Shown here piece after piece: positions 42,674-52,863 of a stretch of 64,000 bases of DNA. The DNA lies in the NCBI GenBank assembly GCA_020310875.1, contig CM035406.1:225773442-225837441 (forward strand). The letters run 5' to 3'. The DNA comes from Ceratopteris richardii (taxonomy: Eukaryota; Streptophyta; Polypodiopsida; Polypodiales; Pteridaceae). Positions within the stretch are counted from its first letter, which is position 1; each line of letters starts with the position of its first letter. The position numbers and the translations under genes were made by a program. Below the pieces are notes generated by a model, which was not told the origin of the DNA, did not search any database, and was given only the letters and a program-made list of their open reading frames with translations.

Positions 42674-45600
42674 ATGGGCAGGAATAGGTCAGGATCTGAA
42701 AATGAAAGACCTGAAAGAGAGAGATATCAAGCACATAGGCAACAAAGAAATGAACATGAATTTCCATTGCCTAGAACCCGAGAGCACCCAAGAACCCTCA
42801 GACCCACTCAAGTGATCAAGGCAATGAAGAATTATTTTGATGGGTCAGGAGATCCTTATGATCATGTGGCTGAGTTCAAACAAGTGTTAAGAGCTGAACA
42901 GGTTGAGGATTTGTTCACCCAGTACGAGGCATTTGGTCTGACTCTTAAGGGCACTGCCTTAGCTTGGTTTCAACCATTGAGTAGTCGCAACTATCGCAAT
43001 ATAGGTCAACTGCTAGACGAATTCATTGTAGAATTTTCCAAGAGTGGTATCAGGCATAACACTTCATCTTTGATCCACAGCTTCAAGCAGACACCCCAAG
43101 AAACAATGCGACTAGCAGGTAGAAGGTTTAGACAGTACCTAGAAAGATGCCCTGCTCCAGAGCTACCCACACCAGCCAAACAAGTGGCTTTGTTTTTAGA
43201 TGGCTTACTGAGCACAAAGTTAAGATCCTATGTATACTTGAAAGAGCCTAGATCCATAGAAGAGTGCGTGCGGACATGCATTGACATAGAAGATAACCTG
43301 GGTGAGGAATTAGGATTATCCAAACTCTATAAGGATTCAGATAGTTCTACTAGTCATGCTTCAAGAATCTCCACGGAAATAGAGGAGATAGCTGAGCAAG
43401 TTGCCAAGAAGTTGGGAGTCCAAAATAAACAAACACAGAGAGTCACTCTAGTGAATCGGTGTTATACTTGCGGAGGCGACCACATGGCTAATGTATGCCC
43501 ATTGCACAACCAGAACCTGAGAGAAAGGAATGCTCCATATTGCACTATTGAGAGAAAATATACGAACCACACGGCTCAAGATTGTCCCTACAATAGGCAG
43601 GCTGTTAGACAGAATTATCAGCAACCTTACCCACAAGGTAGGTATCAGAACCAATACCAACAGCCATATTATAGACCACAACAGCAATATCAAGCACCAT
43701 ATAGGCCACAACCTGTCTTGGGAAACCAACCACCAGCTCCTGCCAACGTGATTCCAGTCAAATATGCTGTGGGAGAGGAAAATCCAAATAGAGCATTGGT
43801 GCCACTAACCCCATTGATACCAGATAATGACTCTCATGCCCATAGTTCAGACTACTCCCATGAAGGTAGTCCACATGCTTATTACACAGAGTCACCTGAA
43901 CATAGTGAGATTTACTCGTATCAATATGAGGCACCACCTATGGAGCAAAATTGGGAGCCAGAATACTCCAATGTCATGTACACAAATCCTAACCCTAGGC
44001 CCCAGTTGAGACAAATGAGACCACAAGCCCCTAGAGGATCTTGTTTTAGATGTCAAGGTGATCATTTCATTCGTGACTGTCCCCACCCACCATCTCCGAG
44101 TCAAGCACATGCTATCACAATACAAGCTTTTTGTCCTGATTGTGGCAAAGACCATCTCCCTAGAGATTGTCCAAGAAACCCCTCCAGTGCACCCAAGATT
44201 ACTCCCATTAATGTGGTAGGCTTAGTGGCAGAATCAAGTGCCAGTAGCAGTAACGTGGCACCTGTACAGGCAGTTACTAGGGCACAAGCATTAAAACAAG
44301 ATAAACCAGCAGAACAATCAGGGTCGAGTGAATTAGGAGAGCCTAGTAAGAGGAAAACAAGAACATGGAAGGATACCAGAGAAAAGGCCAATCGTAAGTG
44401 GAATAAAAAGTTATCGGAACTAGAAGAAAGCTTGAAAGACGCAAAAACAAAAATAGAAGACATTGCATCTCATAACCCCTCGCATGCCGAAACTCCATCC
44501 AGTCCACCTCATCCCACCCCACCACCCATTGTGAATAGACCACAACCAGGGTCTGTTCTTGCAGATCCAACCCCAGAAGGTTTGGACATGATGTTCAAGG
44601 CCTACCAGGCTCGACTTCAAGAAGGGCCTACAGCTGCAAACCTAGACAAGAGTTACCCTAGAGCAGATTTAGAGATTGAACGGATGAAAATGTGCATGAA
44701 AATGGTAGAACAAGCTCAAGCTATACTTGAGACTAGTCAAAAGGTCAATCAGACGAACTCTGTCAAAGCGGATTTGCATTTCCAGGGCTTACTAGAACGA
44801 TTAGAGCAGTTCGTAAACAAACCACAAGTTTCTTTACCTCCACAGGCTCAACCAGTTATTGAAAGAGGAAGCTCACCACCAAGGGGAGCTTATGTTCCTA
44901 ATTCCACGGATGCTGGAATACCTCCTTCTATTCAACAGTACTCTCAAGAGTTCTTGCGGGAAATACAAGAGGAGAAATGGGCCAAGGAGAAGGGTAATTC
45001 CCCTCCTATTCCTGAGATTGATGATCTTCATGATCAATTTCCCCAAGACATTCCATCTATTTACGAAGATGAAGCAGAACAAGAAGACGAAAGATTAGAT
45101 TTTGAATCTAATACCTTAGAAGAACTGCCTCAATTTCCAGGCCCATGGGAATCTGATTCACTCCAGATTAGAGCTCCCACAATACTAGTAAGAAATGAAG
45201 ACTCAGTGGTTCCAAGGAACACGGATGTCGTGAAGAACACTAAGGTTCAGTGTCATCTCACTGTAGAAGAGCTGCTCAAAGCAAAACCTGAGTTATGGAA
45301 TCATGTGAAGGATCAGGTCCCAGAACTTGAGTCCAATATGCCAAAAGCAGGCTCTAAGCGAAGGGTACCAGAGATACCTCTAGACAAAATAGGGGACATG
45401 TGTGAGGGTGAAGAAGGTAATACTTATCTTCCAATCACCTACCAAGGTTACACAACCAAAGCAATCATAGATTCAGGTGCTGGTGTTGCTATTGCAACCA
45501 CCTCCTTGTGGAAGCAATGGGGCAAGCCCACATTAAGACCAACTAGAATGAAGCTTCAAATGGCCGACGGTCATTTTGAAAGACCTCTAGGATTGCTCGA

Positions 45601-48600
45601 AGGGATAACTCTAACCACTTGTGGTGTGGAGTTTGAACATACATTTGCTATATGTGACTTTGAGAAAAATAACGTCTATGAGATGATCCTAGGAAGACCC
45701 TTCCTACGACAATTGCAAATAGTACAGGATTGGGGAACCAACTCCTTGTACTTACAGCACTTAGGGGTCACTAACAAGGTCAATTTGAAGGATTACTCTT
45801 TCAGAGATGTACCACCCCTACAGTGGAATCCTATCCACAAAGCGAAAGAAGATTCCATCTCTGTGCATTCTGAACGTTCACCAGATCCATCATGGTTGCA
45901 TGAAGATACTCATTTGTGGATGTGCAAGGTCGCAGAGGAAGAGGAAAAACGCTTGAAGGCAAGAGAAGAAGGAACTTCGCCAGGAGATAGACCAGTTAGA
46001 GACCCAGCATACACACTGATGATCTTTCCTGATGAGGAGTTCGAACCTCATGGCTGGCCAGAAATCTTAGCCACCATGGACATTGCTGTCAATGAAGAAC
46101 AATGGACACCTCATTTTGATGAGGAAGGTTATGATATCTCAGTGTTCATGTGTCAGCCCTTGCTAGAAGAATGTGACCCTAGTGATGTCATAGAAGAAGT
46201 AGAGAATGACGATGATATAGAGTCCATTGTGATGGATAGTTGCTTTAACTCAGAGCAGCACTATCTAGAAGATATAGGAGTGTTCACCCAGAAAGAAGAA
46301 GAACCTCTCACAAGTATTAAAATGGTAAACTCAAAGGATGGAAGCGAAAGTAGTCAAAAGAAAAAGAAAAGAAAAGGAGTGAAACAAGAAGAGGAGGAAT
46401 CATTGTTTGAAGTACCAGAAAACTTCAAGAAATATGAAGTTGACGACCGCAAAATTTTGGTACGAATGCCTAAGAGAGAGGCCATCATAGGAGAATCATA
46501 TGATAATAAAGAAAAGACCAAGAAGATTGTAGTGACCATTGAAGAGAACGAAGAGAGATGCACATATATAGGAGATGACCTAAGTGCAAGAGAAGAAATG
46601 GAGCTTGTAGCTCTATTAAGGGAATATAGGGATGTGTTTGCGTGGCACTATAGAGACTTGAAAGGGGTAGATCCAAGAATTTGCTCTCATACTATCCCCA
46701 TGACTGCTGATGCCAAGCCCACCAAACAGAAGCCCTACACATATAATGATACCTATGCAGCCAAAATAAAAGAAGAAATTGATAGGTTGATTGAAGCTGG
46801 ATTCATCTATGAGATTGAGCATACTGAATGGGTGTCCCCCATTGTAGTAGTGCCCAAGAAGAACGGAAAGTTGCGAGTGTGCATTAACCTGAAAAAAGTT
46901 AATGCCGCTACAATCAGAGATAGCTATCCGCTTCCAATCACCGAACATTTATTGGAGCGTGTTGCAGGCAAGGAAGTTTATAGCTTTCTTGATGGATTTT
47001 CAGGTTACAACCAAGTAGCCATTGCCCCAGAAGATCAACACAAGACGGCTTTTGCCACCGAATGGGGAATCTTTGCATTTCGTGTGATGCCATTTGGGCT
47101 CACCAATGCACCTGCAACATTCCAAAGGCTCATGTGTCATGTCTTCAAAGAGTTCTTACGAAAGAGCTTAGAAGTGTATGTGGATGATTTATGTGCTCAT
47201 TCCCAAGAAAAAAGATTTCACATCCCTGAGCTCAGACAGATCTTCAACAAGTGTAGAGAATATCGAGTGTGTCTGAACCCAGAAAAGTGTGTGTTCATGG
47301 TGCGTCAAGGTAAAATCCTCGGTCATATTGTTTCTAAGAATGGAATCTCAACGAATGAAGATAAGGTACGAGCCATAGCGGAGCTGCCAAGGCCAAGGAA
47401 TGTTAAAGAGGTACAAGCCTTTATGGGCCATTGTGGATATTACCGTAGGTTTATCCACATGTACGCGATCATAGCTAGACCCCTTTATGCCTTGTTGTCT
47501 AATTTTGAGTGGAACGACGAATGCGAGAATTCTTTCAATGAACTGAAGAAACGTTTGTGCACAGCACCAATATTGACCACTCCTGATTGGAATAAGCCAT
47601 TCCATGTCCATGTGGATGCATCCAATCATGCCATAGGATGTGTGCTAGCACAACCCACAGGTGAAGGGAATTTAGATTTGCCCATAGCATATGCTAGTAG
47701 ACAACTAAACCCAGCCGAAAGAAATTATACCACAACCGAGCGAGAAGGGTTAGGCATGGTATATGCTGTAAAGAAGTTTAGACACTATTTATTGGCCAAC
47801 AAGTTCAAGTTTTTCACTGATCATCAAGCTTTGTTATATTTGGTCAATAAACCTTGCAATACTGGACGCTTAGTAAGATGGTTCCTCTTACTAATGGAGT
47901 ATGACTTTGAAGTTGTTGTCAGGAAAGGTAGAACCCACCTTCGGGCAGATCACCTTTCTCGCATTACTTCAGGAGAGTCACCACAAGGAGTGTCTGATGA
48001 ACTACCTGATGCTTATCTGTTCAATTTGGAAGTTGTTCCTAAATGGGCAAATAAGTTGGTACCAGTCCTAACCTTCGGCCCTGCAAATAAGAATGTGAAA
48101 ACATCACAAGAAGAAATTGTAAAATCACAAAAATATCACATATTGGCAGGAAGCATGTACAAACAAGATACTGAGGGTGTATTAGCTTGTTGTGTCGAGG
48201 ATGATGAACATAGTAGCTGGTTGCAGCAAGCTCATGAGGGATTGCTAGGAAATCACTATTCTAACCAACGAACATTGCAGAATTTGAAACGTTTAGGAGT
48301 GTATTGGCCTAGCATGGACAAAGAAATACATGAGTGGATCAAGAATTGTCCAATGTGCAGAGAGAGACCACCAGTGGAGCATGCAACCCTTTATCAAGTA
48401 TCATTAATTCCAGATTGGAGTGCTCCATTGGTAGAGTTTATGAGATCGGGAAGATTACCCAAAGAGGCCAGTCTAGCAAGAAGACAAAATATGGAGCAAG
48501 AGGCTCAAGGCTATGCCTTAGTAGGAGAGAACCTATACCGAAGAGGTAAAGATGGTTACTTAAGACTGTGCGTTCATGAATCAGACTATTTAAGGGTCTT

Positions 48601-51079
48601 AGAGACTGCACACAGTGGTGTTGCAGGTGGACATTTTGGTCCTGACCGAGTGATTAAGACCATTCTATTCTCAGGACTTTGGTGGCCCACTCTTCATATC
48701 GATGCACATACCTATGTGAAGAAATGTGACACATGCCAACGTGCACAATATCCAGTTAGAAAAGACGAGATGCCTTTGAGGCCAATGATGGGAGGGCGTG
48801 CATTTTCCAAGTGGGGCATAGACTTCATAGGTCCTATTAATCCCCCTGCTAGAAACTCCCATGCAGAGTATATTATTGTAGCCACAGATTACCTTACCAA
48901 GTGGGTAGAAGTGAAAGCCACAACAAAGAATGATGCTCAGACGACGGCTAAGTTCTTATTCGAGAATGTGTTCACGAGATATGGGCTACCAATAGAGTTA
49001 GTGAGCGATAGAGGCACACACTTCTTGAATGAAGTCATTGAAAATATTCTCCAAGAATTCTTGGTGATACATAAGAAATCTTCCCCCTATCACCCACAAG
49101 CTAATGGACAAGCCGAGAGTACCAATAAGATCCTTTGTAACGTATTGACAAAATTGGTAAATAATAAACGCTCTGATTGGGACAAACAACTTCATCATGC
49201 TGTTTGGGCTTATCGAGTTGCCTACAAAACAGTACTCAATGCCACCCCATTTCAGATGGTCTTTGGACAGAATGCGGTGCTACCACTGGATTTCTTAATC
49301 CCTGCTTTAAAAGTAGCACAAGAGCATGAGTGGAATGGACATGAATTGTCATCTAGGATCTTTGATCTACAACGCTTAGGTGAGACAAGGCTACGAGCGG
49401 CTGCAGGCATCTACGCTGCAAAGAAAAGGCAAAAGGCCTACTTCGATGCACACATTAAGGATAAGGGACTGAAAGAGGGAGATCTAGTGTTGGTTTACAC
49501 ACTGAAACAACATGCCCGTAAGTTGGAAAAACGAGGATATGGACCCATGATCATTAACAGAATTTCCACTAGTGGCGCGGTTCAATTGGCTACTTTAGAA
49601 GGTGATATCTTGCCAAACTATATTAGTGGTTGTAGAGTCAAGTTATATCAAGAACCTCTTACAGAGGACATGCTAATGAGACTCAACACTGCTAAGAAAC
49701 GAAAAGAAGAAGAGTTAAGAGTGAGAGAAGAAGCACAGGCAGAGGCTAGAGAGCGCATAAGGCGAAATAAGTTAAGACGACTTGGCCTAGATGTCAACTC
49801 AAAAGCTCCAAAATATCACATGGATATGTGCCAAAAGTCAGGCATAGCGACTTCTCAGGTCATTGACCGAAGACCCTTTGTGACCATAGAGATAGGACAA
49901 GGGAAGGGTGCAAGGACGGTGAAAGCATTGATTGACTCAGGTGCAGCAAGTAGTGCAGTTAGACTTTCCTACTGCCAAGACTTGCAGTTGAACATCAATC
50001 CCATAGAAGCTTATCTCATAGGATTGGGAGGTGTGGAAACCCCTTGTTTGGGCGAGGTGGAACTTCCCATCTACCTTCAAGATGTTCCAATGAAAGTCAA
50101 AGCGCTAGTATGTCAAGATGAGAACCTTACAGAACCACTTGTCTTGGGTCAAGATTGGATCTATGACCATGCAGTTAACTTAAACCTAAGAAGTCAAATT
50201 CTTCAAGTTTGGGTACATGAACAATGCATTACATTAGAATTAGAGAACTGCATGCTCCTAGATCATGGCACCACACACTCTCTTAGTTCTTCCAAGACTA
50301 ATCATATGAAAGAAGATGTTGTATGTGTCAAAAGCTCTATGATGCAGAAGGAGTCAATCGTGGACGACCAGGTTCGAAGGCGGGTGGATCTTTCTTCTTC
50401 TCCAAAGAATCAAGTAGCCACAGTAGTGAGTCCACCACACAAGCAAACACAACCGTTCACGACAACTGCTACATCAAATAGAAAGACACCATTTGATAAA
50501 AAAGCAATTCCGAGCATGAAGCAGATATGGGTACGCAAAGGAGAGCAACCACCAGCCTTGCCCCCACAAATCCCATCTAGGCAAGCCAACCAGGCCAGAA
50601 GACGAGGGAAGCAGCTCAGACAAGCTCAATCACAAGGTATCCAACAAGTTTGGGTGCCTAAGAAGTTAGCTGTAGCTCAACAAGGGCAATTACAGATGTG
50701 GGTACCTGAGAAGCTCCTACATCTACAACAACCTATGTTCTCCCACATGCGAAAGGTCTCAACAAAGAATCCAAAAAGAGAAGAGGGTAAGAACCACGTA
50801 CAGAGACCGAAAGAAGATCAAATCAGCTCTTCAACAATAGTAGGAAGACGTGCAAAAAGGATATGGGTTTGGAAGCCAAAAGTACAAGTAGCCTACACCG
50901 AACCAAAGGGCCAATCACATTGGATACCACAGTTCAGAAAGCATCCAAAGATGAAGTCGCCTGAAGTGATCTCTACTGTGCCAAATGCTGTTCTCAAATG
51001 GATTCCAATAAGAAGGAATACATCATCTCGTGATCCCATGGAGACATCCAAGAAAGATGGCGTCCACATCTGCAAGTAA
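42674..51079 (+). CDS. Gag-pol polyprotein of the young Ty3 element (2801 codons)
   Basis: One open frame. Gag covers about residues 40-230 (AWFQPLSSRNYRNIGQLLDEF). CCHC-type knuckles lie near 263 (CYTCGGDHMANVC), 457 (CFRCQGDHFIRDC) and 487 (CPDCGKDHLPRDC). The region 560-720 is charged and coiled-coil-like. The aspartic protease is near 933 (IIDSGAGVAIAT). RT spans about 1360-1550 with YVDD near 1502, then RNase H (HVDASNHAIG, FTDHQALLYL). Two integrase-type zinc modules follow (about 1850-1895 and 1975-2025). The integrase core is about 2045-2160 (GIDFIGP, VSDRGTHF, HPQANGQAEST). After it comes a second protease-like segment near 2421 (LIDSGAASSAVRL) and a basic tail with repeated W-V/I-P/R-K motifs (2600-2790). 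Gag and pol are presumably released by proteolysis. Confidence 0.93.
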   Translation: MGRNRSGSENERPERERYQAHRQQRNEHEFPLPRTREHPRTLRPTQVIKAMKNYFDGSGDPYDHVAEFKQVLRAEQVEDLFTQYEAFGLTLKGTALAWFQPLSSRNYRNIGQLLDEFIVEFSKSGIRHNTSSLIHSFKQTPQETMRLAGRRFRQYLERCPAPELPTPAKQVALFLDGLLSTKLRSYVYLKEPRSIEECVRTCIDIEDNLGEELGLSKLYKDSDSSTSHASRISTEIEEIAEQVAKKLGVQNKQTQRVTLVNRCYTCGGDHMANVCPLHNQNLRERNAPYCTIERKYTNHTAQDCPYNRQAVRQNYQQPYPQGRYQNQYQQPYYRPQQQYQAPYRPQPVLGNQPPAPANVIPVKYAVGEENPNRALVPLTPLIPDNDSHAHSSDYSHEGSPHAYYTESPEHSEIYSYQYEAPPMEQNWEPEYSNVMYTNPNPRPQLRQMRPQAPRGSCFRCQGDHFIRDCPHPPSPSQAHAITIQAFCPDCGKDHLPRDCPRNPSSAPKITPINVVGLVAESSASSSNVAPVQAVTRAQALKQDKPAEQSGSSELGEPSKRKTRTWKDTREKANRKWNKKLSELEESLKDAKTKIEDIASHNPSHAETPSSPPHPTPPPIVNRPQPGSVLADPTPEGLDMMFKAYQARLQEGPTAANLDKSYPRADLEIERMKMCMKMVEQAQAILETSQKVNQTNSVKADLHFQGLLERLEQFVNKPQVSLPPQAQPVIERGSSPPRGAYVPNSTDAGIPPSIQQYSQEFLREIQEEKWAKEKGNSPPIPEIDDLHDQFPQDIPSIYEDEAEQEDERLDFESNTLEELPQFPGPWESDSLQIRAPTILVRNEDSVVPRNTDVVKNTKVQCHLTVEELLKAKPELWNHVKDQVPELESNMPKAGSKRRVPEIPLDKIGDMCEGEEGNTYLPITYQGYTTKAIIDSGAGVAIATTSLWKQWGKPTLRPTRMKLQMADGHFERPLGLLEGITLTTCGVEFEHTFAICDFEKNNVYEMILGRPFLRQLQIVQDWGTNSLYLQHLGVTNKVNLKDYSFRDVPPLQWNPIHKAKEDSISVHSERSPDPSWLHEDTHLWMCKVAEEEEKRLKAREEGTSPGDRPVRDPAYTLMIFPDEEFEPHGWPEILATMDIAVNEEQWTPHFDEEGYDISVFMCQPLLEECDPSDVIEEVENDDDIESIVMDSCFNSEQHYLEDIGVFTQKEEEPLTSIKMVNSKDGSESSQKKKKRKGVKQEEEESLFEVPENFKKYEVDDRKILVRMPKREAIIGESYDNKEKTKKIVVTIEENEERCTYIGDDLSAREEMELVALLREYRDVFAWHYRDLKGVDPRICSHTIPMTADAKPTKQKPYTYNDTYAAKIKEEIDRLIEAGFIYEIEHTEWVSPIVVVPKKNGKLRVCINLKKVNAATIRDSYPLPITEHLLERVAGKEVYSFLDGFSGYNQVAIAPEDQHKTAFATEWGIFAFRVMPFGLTNAPATFQRLMCHVFKEFLRKSLEVYVDDLCAHSQEKRFHIPELRQIFNKCREYRVCLNPEKCVFMVRQGKILGHIVSKNGISTNEDKVRAIAELPRPRNVKEVQAFMGHCGYYRRFIHMYAIIARPLYALLSNFEWNDECENSFNELKKRLCTAPILTTPDWNKPFHVHVDASNHAIGCVLAQPTGEGNLDLPIAYASRQLNPAERNYTTTEREGLGMVYAVKKFRHYLLANKFKFFTDHQALLYLVNKPCNTGRLVRWFLLLMEYDFEVVVRKGRTHLRADHLSRITSGESPQGVSDELPDAYLFNLEVVPKWANKLVPVLTFGPANKNVKTSQEEIVKSQKYHILAGSMYKQDTEGVLACCVEDDEHSSWLQQAHEGLLGNHYSNQRTLQNLKRLGVYWPSMDKEIHEWIKNCPMCRERPPVEHATLYQVSLIPDWSAPLVEFMRSGRLPKEASLARRQNMEQEAQGYALVGENLYRRGKDGYLRLCVHESDYLRVLETAHSGVAGGHFGPDRVIKTILFSGLWWPTLHIDAHTYVKKCDTCQRAQYPVRKDEMPLRPMMGGRAFSKWGIDFIGPINPPARNSHAEYIIVATDYLTKWVEVKATTKNDAQTTAKFLFENVFTRYGLPIELVSDRGTHFLNEVIENILQEFLVIHKKSSPYHPQANGQAESTNKILCNVLTKLVNNKRSDWDKQLHHAVWAYRVAYKTVLNATPFQMVFGQNAVLPLDFLIPALKVAQEHEWNGHELSSRIFDLQRLGETRLRAAAGIYAAKKRQKAYFDAHIKDKGLKEGDLVLVYTLKQHARKLEKRGYGPMIINRISTSGAVQLATLEGDILPNYISGCRVKLYQEPLTEDMLMRLNTAKKRKEEELRVREEAQAEARERIRRNKLRRLGLDVNSKAPKYHMDMCQKSGIATSQVIDRRPFVTIEIGQGKGARTVKALIDSGAASSAVRLSYCQDLQLNINPIEAYLIGLGGVETPCLGEVELPIYLQDVPMKVKALVCQDENLTEPLVLGQDWIYDHAVNLNLRSQILQVWVHEQCITLELENCMLLDHGTTHSLSSSKTNHMKEDVVCVKSSMMQKESIVDDQVRRRVDLSSSPKNQVATVVSPPHKQTQPFTTTATSNRKTPFDKKAIPSMKQIWVRKGEQPPALPPQIPSRQANQARRRGKQLRQAQSQGIQQVWVPKKLAVAQQGQLQMWVPEKLLHLQQPMFSHMRKVSTKNPKREEGKNHVQRPKEDQISSSTIVGRRAKRIWVWKPKVQVAYTEPKGQSHWIPQFRKHPKMKSPEVISTVPNAVLKWIPIRRNTSSRDPMETSKKDGVHICK

Positions 51080-52250
51080 CATCAAGCCTCGACGAGCAAC
51101 AACCATGTGCTCCTTGCACAACCTTGTCTTTTGCACCATTCAGGTCATGCATTTCCAAAGTATGCATTAATATAGGGCCACATTACACGGCCGTGCATAG
51201 ACACACTTGAGAATCCCAGGCACAAGAGCACATTGACATATGTCAAAGATTTTTATTGATTGATACTAAAATCTGTCTTCTTGTTTTGTGATATTGTTAC
51301 AAAAAAAAAAAAAAAAAAAAAAAAAAAACGAGGAAGAACTTGTTCCCAGGTTTCGCTCATGGAACATGAATGATTCATGCTTAGTTGAAGATTGAACCAT
51401 CGATTACTGGGCATTTATCAGTTTGGATAGAAGTGTGTCTTGGCTAGCAGATGATTTAATTGCTGCCTTATCTCATAGATGTCAAGAACTTAGCATGAGC
51501 AGGGCATCCACAACTATGGTTTCCTCTTACTATGGTAGGAGTGAAGAGCTTGAAAGTCCACAACTTCAGTGATGCTTAACTACTGTATGTACAAGAGCAT
51601 CCAAGGAGATATCTGCAAGGGATAGTTCTGGAGGAGAGGGGATCTGCCATTCAAAAGATCTCATCAGTGGACCATCAACACGGACATCCATCAACAATGG
51701 TCCATCCCAAACGCCAAGTGTACAACATGAAGAGATGAACATCCATCGACCTTCTCCATGGTAAGAATCTTTACTTTGGAAACATCATAGCCATAATAGC
51801 GTAGGAAACCTCTTCGTCGGCATACCCTTGAGCACTTAGCTCAAGAGCCCCAATTTTTGCACCATTCTTCTTCCAATGCATTTCCCAAGTAAACATTCAT
51901 AGGGCTACATTACAAGGCCGTGCACAAGGCACATATTTTCCTCAACCCATGCACGAACACACTTACCCATCACTCAATATGGGTTATGAGTACTTGGCAT
52001 GACTACTATGAAGATCAACTTTGGAAGATCTAGAAAACATCAACGGAGACTCACAACGACACAGTCATGCTGGAATCCAAGGCAGAAGCACATACCAAGA
52101 GACTACAACCTGCAAAGACTCACAGTGATAGATGAAGAACGTCGGGCGACTTGTGTTCATACAGAAGGGACACTCCCTCTCAAGGCACTACTTGGAACAA
52201 CCACTACAACAAGGGTCTGTCAGGGACGACAGACTCGAGAGGGGAGGGAG
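51080..52250 (+). other. 3' non-coding region of the Ty3 element with A28 run, internal repeat and polypurine tract
   Basis: A run of 28 adenines lies at 51301-51328. A direct repeat of about 68 bp occurs at 51130-51197 and 51855-51923 (shared TTTGCACCATTC, ATGCATTTCC, GGCCGTGCA). Short frames up to 92 codons look like chance. The polypurine tract GAGAGGGGAGGGAG directly precedes the 3' LTR. Confidence 0.8.
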
Positions 52251-52858
52251 TGTTGAAGCTCAAGGTCAAGGACAAAGCATGGAAGCACATCAAAGAAGTG
52301 GACATAGAAGAAGAGCAAGCAAGTAGGGAGCTCCAAGGAGTGTATGTCAATTTTTCACAAGAATTCCCTACAAAAATAGTGATTTTCATCACTAAAAGCC
52401 ATTGTAAATACCATTTTCTATTTTGGTAACTCCATTTTGTTCAAGCCAAGGAGTCCTTGAGCTTGAGGAGTATTAGAACTATCATCCTACCAAGTTTCAT
52501 AATTTTTAGACTCCGTTTGAGCCCTCAAATAAGCCCTAGAACCTAATTTTTAACTAGGCCGGACACTAGGTCTGGACAGGGCCAAAACTAGTCAAAAAAC
52601 TATAAAAAGAGCTAGAGAGCTCATTTTTGAGGGGGCTTGTTAGAGAATAGAGCTTTTGTAAGAGAACTCGTTTGCAATAGAAGCTTTCCATTGTTCCTTG
52701 CTTTGATCTTGCTTTGCGCGCGTGTGTGTGTATGTGTGTGCATGCTTGTGTGCTTTCACTCACACACTTGTGCCTTCACTTGCTCATGGTCTTCATACCG
52801 GTCCTCACGTCTCCACGGATTGACAAGTAAAGGAGGTGGTGCTTACGCTTGAGCTACA
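52251..52858 (+). repeat. 3' LTR of the young Ty3 element
   Basis: 608 bp, the same length as the 5' copy, with four substitutions and no indels by my reading. CTATA follows at 52859-52863, matching the left flank. Confidence 0.95.
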
Positions 52859-52863
52859 CTATA

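Larger units (their letters stand above)
39332..52858 (+). mobile_element. Young, whole-looking Ty3/gypsy element of Tat/Ogre type, 13.5 kb
   Basis: LTRs of 608 bp (39332-39939 and 52251-52858) differ at four positions by my count, about 0.7%. The perfect duplication CTATA flanks the element (39327-39331 and 52859-52863). The primer site TTTGGCGCCGTTGCCGGGGA (39946-39965) matches the 3' end of plant tRNA-Asp, and a polypurine tract (GAGAGGGGAGGGAG) precedes the 3' LTR. The order is leader with tandem array, extra ORF, gag-pol, 1.2-kb 3' region. Integrase follows RT and RNase H, which is the Ty3 order. Great length, a tRNA-Asp primer and an ORF upstream of gag recall the Tat/Ogre lineage. It looks whole. 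At rates near 1e-8 per site per year the LTR divergence would mean a few hundred thousand years. It sits inside an old LINE. Confidence 0.95.
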
